Source: Tipula vernalis
Taxonomy: Eukaryota > Arthropoda > Insecta > Diptera > Tipulidae
NCBI GenBank assembly: GCA_958295665.1
Contig: OY282560.1
Coordinates: 306,447,236-306,511,235, forward strand
Length of the DNA: 64,000 nucleotides
Direction: 5' to 3'
This document shows, in pieces, positions 1 to 10,807 of this stretch (the first letter of the stretch is position 1; every line of letters begins with the position of its first letter). The translations under genes and the position numbers were made by a program. The notes below the pieces were generated by a model. It was not told where the DNA came from and did not search any database. It saw nothing but the letters and a program-made list of their open reading frames with translations.

Positions 1-600
1 CGAACTAAAAAATATTTAAATTTAAGCTCCGAAAGGAAGTCTAATTCCACGTTTACATTAGTAGAATAAAAGTATGTAGCAAAAAAGTATCGTAATGTGA
101 ACTCAAATTTAAATATTTAAATATTTTATCACATACTTTTTTGATATTTCGGTAAAGTATGTATCAAAAAAGTATTAGTATATTACGTTGTAATGTGAAC
201 CCTAACTAATAACTATATGTTAATGTCATTCGTATATTTGTTGTCAAAACAAAAAGTTATTACGTTTTTTTTGTTAAACTACAATTTTGGCGGTTAATAA
301 TATAATTTGCCGACAAATCTAATAGAGTTTGAGAAAGAATTCACAACACATTGATGTCGTACCACGAGTAGGCTGTTAACAAGTATCAACGAATACAACT
401 AAAAAGGAAATCTGCGAATCATCCTCTAACACGCAATCGACGAGTGCCAAGTGTAAACTTCAAAGAAATTCTAATTGTTGGATTATTCAAACGACAATAG
501 GAGAATCATCCTCAAATATGAAACCGATTTTTTTGTGAGTAAAATAATAATATAACTAAATCAATCATAACTATTAATATAAACAAAACAATTAACTAAA
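1..600. other. non-coding stretch with short repeats
   Basis: No gene is visible. A 30-base word beginning gtatgta(g/t)caaaaaagta occurs twice in direct orientation (near 72 and 157) and once inverted (near 131), each direct copy running into taatgtgaac. This looks like the worn end of a small inverted-repeat element. The rest is AT-rich sequence leading into the Gypsy remnant that follows; I see no clear LTR in it. Confidence 0.35.
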
Positions 601-859
601 TATTAATAAAAACTGTTAACTATAAACAAAAAAAAGTGAAAAAAGGCAACAGTAGACCATTTAAATAATACAATTGTACAACTGACTGCAGCACTCAATG
701 CACAAATTGAGCTAACAAAAAAAATTGAAGCAATCATTTTTTTGACCAAAAAAATGAAAATGATCTTCGAGAAATCTGTAAACTTCCCGACTGTGTCAAG
801 GAACTCCAAATATTTGATAGAAATCCGCTAAAGACTTCGAAATTGTAAAAGGAAAACCA

Positions 860-2310
860 TTTTATCGAGCAATTTTACAAAGCAACCGTCAGAAAATAAG
901 AGGAACCGCAAACTCAGCGCTCATCTCTGACAAGAAGCATCGACGAGTTCTACGCCAATGTTAACCACCAATTATTACTAATAATCAACAAAGTCAAAAC
1001 CGAAAACTACAATACGGATACTAAGTAATGAAATGATACTATACGGATGAATATACTAAGCGGAACTTATAGAAACCGTGCACTAAATGTTTTCATAAGA
1101 GGCTTAACGGGTGATATATCCAAAATGCTCACAATACGAAGACCTTCAACCCTACCGGAAGCCTCTTCATCGTTTCTGAGGATCCAAAATCTGAACTTCA
1201 GAAACCTCTCGCTACATAACAGAACTTTCAATAACTCGGTTACCATTCCAGTTAATCAAATAACTACATCTCGAGGTCAACAAATCACACCAAGGCCACT
1301 TCCAAGAGTATCCCTACAACAGACGAATGTAGGATATGGGACATTCAGCGACGACAAGATCATAGACTACCACCGAGGCTATTCCAACCCAAGCCACCAA
1401 TACCAATGGAAATAGACGAGTCAATGAAAACAAGGAAAGTAGATTATATTAATCGACCTTTTCACTTCAATCGCAACCTTAAAAGGAATCTAAACTAAGA
1501 TGTAAACCTAAATCCACATAACAACAAAGAATATTGCATTTGGAAGAGCAGGATGGAGGAGACACATACGAAGAATATATCGAGAATTATGGTGAGATAG
1601 AAGACGAATCGGAGGTAGAAGACAATTTCGAGGTAAATTTTACGAAAGAGGGCTCTCAAGCATATCTTACCTAGAATACAAATGCCAAAACAGTAAAATC
1701 CTAAAATTTCTCATCGACACGGACACGAACAAAAATATTATTAAACGAGAACTGGCCAAAGACGCACAATGGATAAAGCAACCATTTATTATAAAATCAG
1801 CAGAGAGTGATATACAGATCAAACAAAAAATAACTGCATTAATATTCAAAAAGTTCGGTAATAATACCGAAATGGATTTGTTTTTTCTGCCAGGATTAAG
1901 CACCTTTGACGAGATAATTAGTGATGATACTCTAAAAAAAGTAAAATCAGAAATTGAAAGAAAAGAAAACCAGGCATCAAAATTCCGTTGAAAGCAAAAA
2001 TATCACGACGAGTCAACAATATTGAAATTAAGGATCACCATTTAGAAGAAAAATTTAGAATTCAACTAAGAAAAATAATCATCAACAATTTTCTACCTCT
2101 TTTCGATCCAATTGAAAGTCAACAAATTATCGACACAAAATTTACACAAAGACGTACCCGTATCGAATCAACATGAGAACAGATGTTGACGAGCAGATCA
2201 AAAGACTTCTCAATGATGGCATTTCAAGACCTTAAAAAAGCCCTTACAATTCACCAGTTTGGGTTGTAGAGAAGAAAATGGATGCGTCAGATATCAAGAA
2301 ATAGCCAGGG
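860..2310 (+). pseudogene. decayed Gypsy retrotransposon, gag to start of RT
   Basis: Broken remnant of a Gypsy-superfamily polyprotein of the 17.6/297-like kind. Gag is readable from about 920 (IDEFYANVNHQLLLIINK) into the open segment 1047-1415, which carries the family motif FIRGLTGDISKMLTIRRPS. An aspartic-protease segment lies near 1670-1910, with the active site read as LIDTDTNKN where the family has D-T/S-G; this change would inactivate it. Near 2000-2160 comes the linker to reverse transcriptase, and 2161-2305 reads as the RT fingers start (RTDVDEQIKRLLNDGI, then SPYNSPVWVVEKK) with one stop at 2234. The polymerase active site, RNase H and integrase are absent, cut off where an unrelated minus-strand fragment begins. 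Several frameshifts separate the parts. Confidence 0.7.
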
Positions 2311-2334
2311 CAGCGTAACAAAGTCTACGAATAG

Positions 2335-2680
2335 ACTGTGGATAGGGATGGAGTGGGTAAAAGTTTGATCGGTCGTTGATCTATTTGGATGAAAACCACG
2401 TTGATAATCATCCAAGATCCTATCGCTATAAGGTGATAATTTTGCCGCGACAGAGTGTTGGCCAAAACCTTGTAGACTGTGTTCAGCAAAGCTAGAACAT
2501 ATAATCACCGCCTTATTTGAGCATTTCGTTGCAGATACCTACCTTTACCTAGTGTCTTGTAGTTTTTCATCTACGATATCACGTTTCGCACTTTATTGAA
2601 AAGCGAGAAGAAATAATTCCGCCACACTTCGAGGACGGTTTTAGGGTTCATTTTTCATTCACCAGATTCGTTACAAATAG
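2335..2680 (-). pseudogene. non-LTR reverse transcriptase fragment
   Basis: Minus-strand translation gives DDYQRGFHPNRSTTDQTF at about 2412-2360, which is the RT block usually read as GDYQ-GFRPNRSTTDQIF in RTE/CR1-like non-LTR elements. Just upstream on the same strand, KVLAN and, near 2665-2560, VLEVWRNYFFSLFNK fit the region preceding RT. Stops and frameshifts break it throughout, and there is no YADD box. It is a short dead fragment; the clade is uncertain. Confidence 0.5.
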
Positions 2681-3067
2681 CGTTGCTGCTTGGATGAAAG
2701 TCCGTAGCTATTTCTTTCATGCTGCCATATCTATCTCTCAGGTGAGAACGTTGGATGTTGCGTGCCTGTTCTGTTGCTCAAAATCATTGTCGTCTCTTCC
2801 GTCTGCAATAAAATTGTCTTGTTCTTTGTGAGAGGCTTCGTTGACGTGCGCGATCTTTCTCCCGAATAGGAGTACTTCATGATTGGGATTCTGTTAGAAT
2901 TGGTTTTATTAAAAAAAATTCACATGTACAGATTTAGTTTCGATGAGTTTGATTCTCCATTTTTTCATCCAGTTCCTGACTTATTTAATCGACGTTTGCT
3001 ATTTATTTGTAGCTTCTACTATATTGCTCCATACTGCCAAAAGTTGCAGTATCATCATCTTATGTTG

Positions 3068-3475
3068 TTACCATTGATTATCAGTTATGTAGGATTTCAG
3101 AGTTTCATAATATTGTTTGGGAAGGTTCCGCTTTAGCTTGTACTCCAATCCTTTATGACAAACTCTATCAAATGCTTGCGCTACATGCAGAAAAACGCTT
3201 GAACAAATCTTTTTTGTTTCCGGGGTACGTTCTATAATATATGTGATTCTATGAACTTGGTCTACAGTCGAGTGGTTTTCTCTGAAACCAAACTGGAGGG
3301 CAGGAATAAGATTTATATCCACCAGTATGGGCTTCATTCTTTTCAGGAACAGTTTTTCTAATATCTTCAATGTCGTTGGAAGTATGGATATGGTTGTGAA
3401 TGAGTTTTTATCGTTACAATTTTTGTTTGGCTTTTAAATCATGATTACCTCTGCCACCTTCCACTGCCTTGGAAC
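3068..3475 (-). pseudogene. Jockey-clade reverse transcriptase fragment
   Basis: An open frame at 3370-3068 reads as the fingers/palm part of a Jockey-type RT: ILEKLFLKRMKPILVD, QFGFRENHSTVDQVHR, then FLHVAQAFDRVCHKGLEYK, where the family has FLDVSQAFDKVWH. The catalytic aspartate of that block is therefore replaced by histidine. In another frame the upstream part (3475-3375) reads PRQWKVAEVIMI and KPNKNCN, matching the family's WKVA-I--IPKPGK. The fragment ends at both sides without a YADD box. A remnant of a dead insertion. Confidence 0.75.
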
Positions 3476-3489
3476 TTACCTTCAATATG

Positions 3490-4140
3490 GAATATTTAAT
3501 CATTTTTCTTCACGTAAATTAAATTTTTAATAATAATTCGGTAATTTTGTGGCTCTACCTACCATTACCATCAAGTTAAACCATTAAAATTGTAAAAGGT
3601 GCCTTTGTAGACACGAAGTAGCAACATCTTAACATGTTTATGTGATACACTGTATCAAAACTTTACAATGTGGCAAAACATTATGTTATGAATTATTTTA
3701 ACATATAGTGTAATTCTTAGAACGTTTTTCTAACACGTTATTTGTGGGAATGCTTAACGCGTCTTTTGCTTACTGTTGCTAGAGTGCCGGAGACGCTTAA
3801 AAGCGCTTTGCACAGTAAAAAATTATGCGCCAACCATTGTGAGGTACAGTAGGTACTAGGTAGACGGCGATTCGTGGAATTAGGGGACAGACTGGGATCA
3901 TAATGCATCAATTCCATTGTGAATAAAAGTTTGTCAGTAAAAATAAAATGAGATAAAAATATAAAATCGGTGGTTGCGTGAACGAGACACAAAACGAAGT
4001 TAGTCAAGATTCTACATACTAAAAAGCCTGTATTAGAGGACTGCCGTAATTATTAACAAAAAGTATCAAATTTAAGTGAACTTTTTTTCTAAAATTTAAA
4101 TTAACCCTAAATATCATAATTGTTTATCGAAAAATATAAA
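3490..4140. repeat. MITE copy (family of the 15.6-16.4 kb element)
   Basis: The part at about 3908-4050 is homologous to both ends of the foldback element at 15622-16434: shared words include attccattgtgaataaaag, gtttgtcagt and aaaatataaaatcggtggtt. An open frame running through it (3738-4007, minus) follows the repeat and is not a gene. The remainder, 3490-3900, shows no coding signal. Confidence 0.55.
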
Positions 4141-4156
4141 ATTTGTGACAATGTCA

Positions 4157-4405
4157 TTAAGCCTGGGAAGCATGGGAAAAATTGACTCACAGTCAAAAAA
4201 AAACGAAAAGAGAAAAATAATCCGATGGCATATAAGAGACAAAGACAACGTTTTTTTTATTTTTTATTTTATAGCAAAATTGTTTTGCTATAAAATAAAA
4301 AATAAAAAAACGTTGTCTTTGTCTCTTATATGGAGCATCAGATTATTTTTCTCTTTTCGTTTTTTCTGACTGTGAGTGAATTTTTCTCATGTAATACAGG
4401 CTTAA
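4157..4405. repeat. foldback MITE with TTAA ends
   Basis: A 249-bp element that is almost entirely one inverted repeat: the left half (from TTAAGCCTG at 4157) pairs with the right half (ending CAGGCTTAA at 4405) around a centre near 4273. TTAA at both edges fits the target preference of piggyBac or Kolobok transposases. There is no coding capacity, so it would be mobilised in trans if at all. Confidence 0.75.
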
Positions 4406-4619
4406 GATGCCGAAAATTTTATTTAAAACACCCCTATTATGATTGGCGAATCGACCAACAATCGCCACGACCCTCTGTTGTCGTGTCGTTTTTCATTTGG
4501 TATTATAAAGAATGACGAATTAACACCTTGTCGTGAACTAAAATGTCATCGACAGAAAATGTCGATTTTACAACAAACGACGATTTTCAAACTCCAATCA
4601 TAATACCAATTTTGCCAGT

Positions 4620-5270
4620 TGATTAACGATTAGAGACGTGATTTTAGACAAAATATTTATTGCAACGTTGCTGCAAAAAATTTCCGCTATGCCATATTTT
4701 TGTCCTTCTACGAGCGCTGATGCTAATTTCTTATTGTAGTTAGTTTCATTTTATTCAGATAGGTAGTGCTTTCTCTATATTTCCAATCGTGAATATGATT
4801 TCGGCACGAGAACGACAGTCATATATTGACGATTGGAACCGTGATTTTAGACAAAATATTTGTCGGCGCCAGAATTTCAAAAAATTTCCACTATACCATA
4901 TTTCAGTCGTTCTGCGAGCGCTGATGCTAATTTTTGTATTGTGTTACAGCTTTATTTTATTCCGGTAGGTAGTGCTTTCTCTCTATTTCCAATCGTCGAT
5001 GATTGGAGCCGTGATTTTATACAAAATAATGGTCGGTTTCAAAAACTTTCCAATATACCAAATTTTAGTCGTTCTGCGAGCGCTGATGCTAATTTTTGGT
5101 CGTTGTTACAGCTTTATTTTATTCCGATAGGTAGTACTTTCTCTCTATTTCCAATCGTCATTAGCGCTCGTAGAACGACTAAAATATGACATAGCGGAAA
5201 TTTTTTGCAGCAAAGTTGCAATAAATTAATATTTTATCTAAATTCACATCTCCAATCGTCAATTAGTTCC
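4620..5270. repeat. foldback element with internal tandem repeats
   Basis: Three direct units of roughly 170-200 bp (starting near 4630, 4838 and 5010) each carry gtgatttta-acaaaat, then gcgagcgctgatgctaattt, then tctatttccaatcgt. They are followed at about 5158-5265 by an inverted copy of the first unit's start (attagcgctcgtagaacgac ... catctccaatcgtcaat). The element therefore has terminal inverted repeats reading about TTGACGATTGGAGA and a tandemly expanded interior. The open frame at 4860-5189 reflects the repeat units and is not a gene. Confidence 0.75.
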
Positions 5271-5700
5271 GATAGTACAGTCTATTTAAAAAACTATGTG
5301 CTAATATAATAAAGTTTATAAAGTTAGAAAAAAAACGTTTCATTATTTTAATAAGTGGTAGCCTTCCTCAGTCTTATAAATAAAAAATATTTGCTTTCGG
5401 TCATATATCATAACTTTATACATTAAGTAGTTCTCCCAATGTAAAGAAATACCAATCAAGATTCAAATTCGTTACCTCCCAAATTTTATATTTATAAGGT
5501 GCAAATCGTCAATCGAATGAAAACTCTGCCAAGCTCTCTGGCTCATTTGATATTGCCAGTCAATTTGAAAATTTCCTTTACAAACCAAATTCCATTATAA
5601 TTTTAGGCCGATATGATTATTAAAATCCTATTTTGACCCTGTGCTTATCCATAAATATTGAAACTTCGCTTTCTATGAAACTGACCAATTTATTTAAAAT
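5270..5700. other. intergenic, nothing recognised
   Basis: AT-rich sequence between the foldback element and the small candidate gene. I see no coding signal, clear repeat or RNA gene. Confidence 0.4.
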
Positions 5701-6106
5701 TTAATATACACGACTGCCACTTGATCCCAGAATATGAGATAACGGATAACAATTCCTTCCACCATACGTATTACATTTGTAAGCGCCAGATATCACTCCA
5801 TTCATATGGAACAGATACACGATAAACATTATCAACAGAAACAGAAAAATTTTTAGTAAGTAACGTTTTAATCTTTTCCTAAAATTCAATAAATTTTTAT
5901 TTTTATTATATTAGAAAGATAATTAATATAAATATGATAAATTTGGCTAAATTTCCAAACCTTTTGTATAATTTTGTTGCACGGTCATCATCAGCCTTGT
6001 AACTTTCTAAAATTGATCTCTGCTTTTTGATTAGTTTGTTAATCATGCATTTCTCATATTGAAATTTTTGAACAACTTCTTTTAAAGCTCCTAATTCTAA
6101 TGACAT
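5701..6106 (-). CDS. possible small two-exon membrane protein
   Basis: Not a recognised family. Two minus-strand open frames can be joined in frame: exon 1 6106-5961 (from an ATG giving MSLELGALKEVV) and exon 2 5878-5701, separated by an 82-nt AT-rich intron with GT donor (weak, gtttgg) and a good acceptor (gaattttag) preceded by ctaat. The joined product is 107 residues: a charged, probably helical N-terminal half rich in Lys/Glu, a basic patch, one hydrophobic segment (about residues 55-70, FLFLLIMFIVYLF) and a short tail with two cysteines. Unspliced, exon 1 would instead run on to a different hydrophobic tail and stop at 5906. That both readings end in a membrane segment is curious but may be chance in AT-rich DNA. 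RNA evidence would be needed to accept it as a gene. Confidence 0.25.
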
Positions 6107-6254
6107 TCTTACAAAAAAACAAAAAAATAATAAAATGTTTTTCTGAAAACAAAATAGTAAACTTTCAATTGCTTCGATTAGAAAAATAAAAATCGCAACT
6201 CTTTTGGGAACAATTGGAAAAATTCTACAAGGAGATACATACACTGATTTCGAC

Positions 6255-6412
6255 GGCAAAAATGCATAACCGCATGTATCTACAATTTGTTATTTTTTAC
6301 ACACGGGTGGGGGGGGGGGGGGGGAGGGGGTCGAAAAAAATATTAAAAAAGAAAGCAACTTATCGATAAATAAAATTTTTTAGATACACGGTTATGCACT
6401 TTTGCGAAACCA
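6255..6412. repeat. short inverted-repeat element with poly-G tract
   Basis: gcaaaaatgcataaccgcat at about 6259 pairs with the reverse complement of cacggttatgcacttttgcg near 6388. Between the arms is an 18-base G run (about 6307-6324) followed by AGGGGG, the longest G tract in the window. No coding capacity. The region to 6596 holds nothing else I recognise. Confidence 0.5.
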
Positions 6413-6596
6413 ACAAAAATGTTTATACTTCAAGCCATCTTATTCGCTCTTTACACAGATCCTATCAAGAAAATGTACTCTATATTATTGATTTTTGTGA
6501 AACAGATTTGTATTGACATTTTTGTTGGTTTTGATACTAGCAAAAACAGATTTGTGTATACCATATATACAAAATAGGTCTTCTTTATATCTTAAG

Positions 6597-6894
6597 CACA
6601 GAATACAACCAGAAGAGACATAACGCTGTTTTTGTATGGAAAAATTTGGACTCATTTTTTTGACCTTGATTTGCCGAAGGTAAGATAAAGTTGGGTTATT
6701 TATTCTTTGGTTTACTGGTTTTGATTTGAAATAATAATTGAGAATCCTTAACAGTGTAGTTAGTGAAATTGTTTGACAAGTTTTGTTTTAACAGCATATT
6801 CAAAAATAATTATACTTCAATGTCCAAAAAAGAAGGTAAGATGAAAAAAAAATTGGTCCACGCAATGTCTATTCTGGTTAATCTTTCTTCTGTG
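6597..6894. repeat. MITE, 7-bp TSD family, solo copy
   Basis: A 298-bp element beginning CACAGAATACAACCAGAAG and ending TCTTTCTTCTGTG. It is flanked by the 7-bp duplication tcttaag (6590-6596 and 6895-6901). Near-identical copies lie at 9455-10491 and a diverged one at 15049-15255. The terminal repeat is short (CACAGAA, then an imperfect AACCAGAA). It has no coding capacity. Confidence 0.8.
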
Positions 6895-7084
6895 TCTTAA
6901 GTGTTTCTACTGTTTGGTTTGTAAAGACATTTTTGTTGGTTTTGGTACACTGCATAATCTGTTGGTGTATTTGACATTTGATTTTTGTGCTAAACAGTGA
7001 GCATTTTTCCGAATGTATAAGCACAGAATACACAGAAAATCTTTCTTCTGTGGTTTAGTGTCCAATAATCATTTGAACTAAAAA

Positions 7085-8340
7085 GATTGTGAATTCATTT
7101 CCGTTAAAAATGAAATTTTTGAAGTCAGGAGATAAAATAAAGGTAATTGAAGATGCCGCACTTTGCCCAACAAAGACGGGTTAAGGGCGAGATGGTATGC
7201 CACTGTCAATGAAAATACAAAGCGGCACTCATTTCAATCGTTTAAGGAAATGAATGATTTGAGTTTGGCATGGAGGGAGGGTGCATTAACAAGAAATTTG
7301 TTAGTTAGTGGGCCGATGCCCGATACTGAAAGAAAAAGCCATTTTTTTTTTGCGAAAAATTGAAAAAGACAATTTTGTAGCTAGTAACGGGTTGCTTAAT
7401 AAATTTTGCGGTAGAAACAATATTATGTTTAGAGCCCTCAGTGTAAAAAGTGCATCTGTGGGTGTTTGCCCTCATTGATTGAAGGTTATGATACACCTCA
7501 AGACATCTACAAAACCGGCCTATTTTATAGAGCGCCGCCTACTAAATCATTTGTCGCTAAAGGAACCAATGCACGTATTGCTCCAAAAAATGAAAACAGC
7601 GAATAACAGTAATGATGTGTGTCAATGCCTTAGGGCAAAAAGAGAAACTCCTTGTAATCAACTCATCAAAACAGCCAAGATGTTTTTAACGTATGAATAT
7701 GGCGAACTAGAAAAATTTTTAAAGGGAAACGAAAAATTATTTTGGTGTTGAACAATGCAACAAGTTATTCAAGAGACGTTCAGCTTAAAGCTGTTAAGCT
7801 ATTATTTCTATCGGCAAATACCACCAGCATTTCTCAACCGTTTCATCAGGGTATCATGTAAAATTATAAATTACATTATAGGCGAGAAATGCTTACGACT
7901 ATAATGGCGAAAATAGAGACTGCTGATAATTTGGATGAATTGGTGAAACAAATTACTTTGGCTGATGTGATTGATCATGTAAAGGAAGTTTGACAAAACA
8001 TCAGCGAAAAAACCGTTGGAAAATGATTCGCTGAATGTGATATGGTAGCATCGAATCCAATATTGACTCAAACTTAAATGATAATATAGAACTACAAAAT
8101 GATTTAGTCTCTAGATTTTGGGACCGACGTCGAATTAGATCTTGAAAGTCCACCCTGGGAGAACAATGTTTAGGAAGCCAAATTATTAAATATGGGTCAT
8201 CAAAATGTTGGTGAAATAATTAATGGCGAGGAAACCGATGAAGAATCCGATACGTAGAGGTAGAACTGACCCCTAATAATAAGGGCTTGGAAGCATTAGT
8301 GAATCTAAAACTACTGGCCCTTAATTTAGGTAATGGAAAG
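7085..8340 (+). pseudogene. decayed pogo/Tigger-type transposase
   Basis: A degraded DDE transposase of the Tc1/mariner superfamily, pogo/Tigger branch. Parts are readable in order but in shifting frames. A CENP-B-type DNA-binding region comes first: MNDLSLAWREGALTRN and LLVSGPMPDTE near 7250-7325, then DNFVASNGLLNKFCGRNNI near 7364-7420. The catalytic domain start follows, YDTPQDIYKTGLFYRAPPTK near 7488-7550, where the family has DI-N-DETGLF, so the first catalytic aspartate region is damaged. Then MCVNALGQKEKLLVINSSKQ near 7615-7675, TTSISQPFHQGIM near 7820-7860 and YRREMLTTIMAKIE near 7880-7915. A C-terminal acidic stretch ends near 8260. Numerous stops show it is dead. A Tigger-like terminal motif lies at about 8532. 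Confidence 0.75.
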
Positions 8341-9447
8341 TAGTGAACGAGGAATGTTGTGAACAAATTCTACAAATAGAAATCATAAAGCATAAAGCCA
8401 GTTCATCAAGGTAAATGAATTTATCAGAATATTTCCATTCGAAGAATTTCACTTAAATTCTTTAGCTGCTCATATTCTATTAATTTGACATTTTATTTAT
8501 TTATGCATTTTTTGTTGTTTTTCTTTAAAGCGACCACCTCTTGTAAAGACCATTTTTCTCCGGTACGCACTCCGGTGTTCGGCTTAATGAAGTTTCACTG
8601 ACATATTTACCCCTATTCTCTGTTTCCTCTTTCCAAAATTTCATTAAAATTTTAGGAAGTAAGAAAACCGATTAATCGTGTGATTTTTCCGATTTTCATA
8701 CTTTTCATACTACTACATAGGCGCCTCGGATTTGAGCTTCAAAAATAAAAATGTTTTTTTTTCATTTTTGAATTATGTAAATTAGTTTGATTTGACAACA
8801 CTACAAATTCAGAAAAACTCAGTTCTTGCTATAATTCACGTGTAAAATGAACCAAAATAAAATATTTGATAGCAACCGAATGTTCAAGGTCGACGCCACT
8901 GGTATAAAAGGGTCTCAGCTTCACATTTGTGAAACGTACTTAATTGTTGCTTTGCTGGAAACGTACGATTAATCTAACCACGCTGTTACGACACATAATG
9001 AAGCATATCTTGTGTTTAACCACCCCTCCCACTCCTGCGTAAACAGCAGCCGTACCATCTCCTTGCGCAAAGGAATTTAATTTTTTTCTAATTGAAATTT
9101 TGAGACTCAAAACTTCCAAAATCAAAATTCCAAACCAAAAAAAAATCCTAATCAAAGGTTCCACATAAAATTCCTTTCCAATTTATTCCGCAGAAAATTT
9201 AGAAAATCGCGTGTATATAAAATTGTGAGAAATTGTGGAAAAATTATGAAAATAATGGTAATAGCATTTGTAAATTCACTTTAATAAAATGTAAAATTTT
9301 CTCATCTCTCGCTAAAATGGAATTTTGTTTATGAGGAAACGGACGACGAATGTGGCCAAGTAAAAAATATTCGTTTAGAACGTGTGCATGGAAGCACAGA
9401 CTAGAATATACTAACGGGTAACCGTTTTTTGTTGTGTGGCGGCGTTG
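8341..9447. other. non-coding, Tigger-like terminal motif
   Basis: Near 8530-8565 the sequence tttaaagcgaccacctcttg resembles the terminal region of Tigger elements; a related inverted motif (aagaggtgaccgctttt) is at 12452. The rest shows no supported gene. The minus frame 8940-9164 and the frame at 9244-9513, which runs into the neighbouring MITE, do not resemble any family I know. Confidence 0.4.
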
Positions 9448-9454
9448 ATTTAGC

Positions 9455-10491
9455 CACAGAATACAACCAGAAGAGACATAACGCTGTTTTTGTATGGAAA
9501 AATTTGGACTCATTTTTTTGACCTTGATTTGCCGAAGGTAAGAGAAAGTTGGGTTATGTATTCTTCGGTTTACTGGTTTTTATTTGAAATAATAAAAATT
9601 GAGAATCCTTAACAGTATAGTTAGTGAAATTATTTGATAAGTTTTGTTTTGACAGCATAATTTGTATAAAATATTCAAAAAATTCATAATATTCAAAAAT
9701 AATTATACTTCAATGTCCAAAAAAGAAGGTAAGATGAAAAAAAAAATTTGATCCACGCAATGTCTATTCTGGTTAATCTTTCTTCTGTGATTTAGCACAT
9801 CACTAGACCACAGAATAGAACCAGAAGAGACATAACGCTGTTTTTGTATGGAAAAATTTGGACTCATTTTTTTGACCTTGATTTGCCGAAGGTAAGAGAA
9901 AGTTGGGTTATGTATTCTTTGGTTTACTGGTTTTTATTTGAAATAATAAAAATTGAGAATCCTTAACAGTATAGTTAGTGAAATTATTTGATAAGTTTTG
10001 TTTTGACAGCATAATTTGTATAAAATATTCAAAAAATTCATAATATTCAAAAATAATTATACTTTAATGTCCAAAAAAGAAGGTAAGATGAAAAAAAAAA
10101 TTTGATCCACGCAATGTCTATTCTGGTTAATCTTTCTTCTGTGATTTAGCACATCACTAGACCACAGAATAGAACCAGAAGAGACATAACGCTGTTTTTG
10201 TATGGAAAAATTTGGACTCATTTGTTTGACCTTGATTTGCCGAATGTAAGAGAAAGTTGGGTTATTTATTCTTTGGTTTACTGGTTTTGATTTGAAATAA
10301 TAAAAATTGAGAAGCCTTAACAGTGTAGTTAGTGAAATTATTTGACAAGTTTTGTTTTGACAGCTTAATTTGTATTAACTACTATAATATTCAAAAATAA
10401 TTATATATACTTCAATGTCCAAAAAAGAAGGTAAGATGAAAAAAAAAATTTAGTCCACGCATTGTCTATTCTGGTTAATCTTTCTTCTGTG
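9455..10491. repeat. tandem array of three 7-bp-TSD MITE copies
   Basis: Three copies in the same orientation at 9455-9789 (335 bp), 9809-10143 (335 bp) and 10163-10491 (329 bp). The two spacers are identical 19-mers, atttagcacatcactagac. Outer flanks: atttagc directly left of copy 1 (9448-9454) and actagac directly right of copy 3 (10492-10498). Copy 2 has actagac on its left and atttagc on its right. Its first bases (CACAGAATAG) match copy 3, while most of its body matches copy 1, including the extra ataaaatattcaaaaaattc segment. Each copy starts CACAGAATA and ends TTCTGTG; none has coding capacity. Confidence 0.85.
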
Positions 10492-10498
10492 ACTAGAC

Positions 10499-10807
10499 CA
10501 ACTTAAGAGCGGCCTATTTTGTTTCGTTATTCACGCAAGGTGGTAGTTTGGTCAAAGGCACAACCGAATAAAGGGGTTTCCCCTCAGGGCCTCCTGGGCA
10601 ATGGATTATGTTGGAAATTCATACAAACCGGTAAGTAAATGGTAAAAAATTGCCATTGGGAATGCTTTGTAACTTCACTTTCGATTTGAATTCGATAATT
10701 TTATGTCTCTTGTTTCAAAAATTAAATTGAAATTTGTTTCGCATTTTCTATTGCGATCTCAGTTTGTTGTGCACTTTTCTTTTTCTTTACAACGATTTAT
10801 GCTCGAT
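10499..10807. other. spacer with one MITE arm
   Basis: Around 10608-10680 lies one arm (atgttggaaattcatacaaa, ccggtaagtaaatgg) of the inverted-repeat element found complete at 16768-16922. No other feature is seen here. Confidence 0.45.

Noticed and set aside
8940..9513. Minus frames of 74 and 89 codons as genes
   Set aside because: No family resemblance, no splice context, and the second overlaps a MITE.
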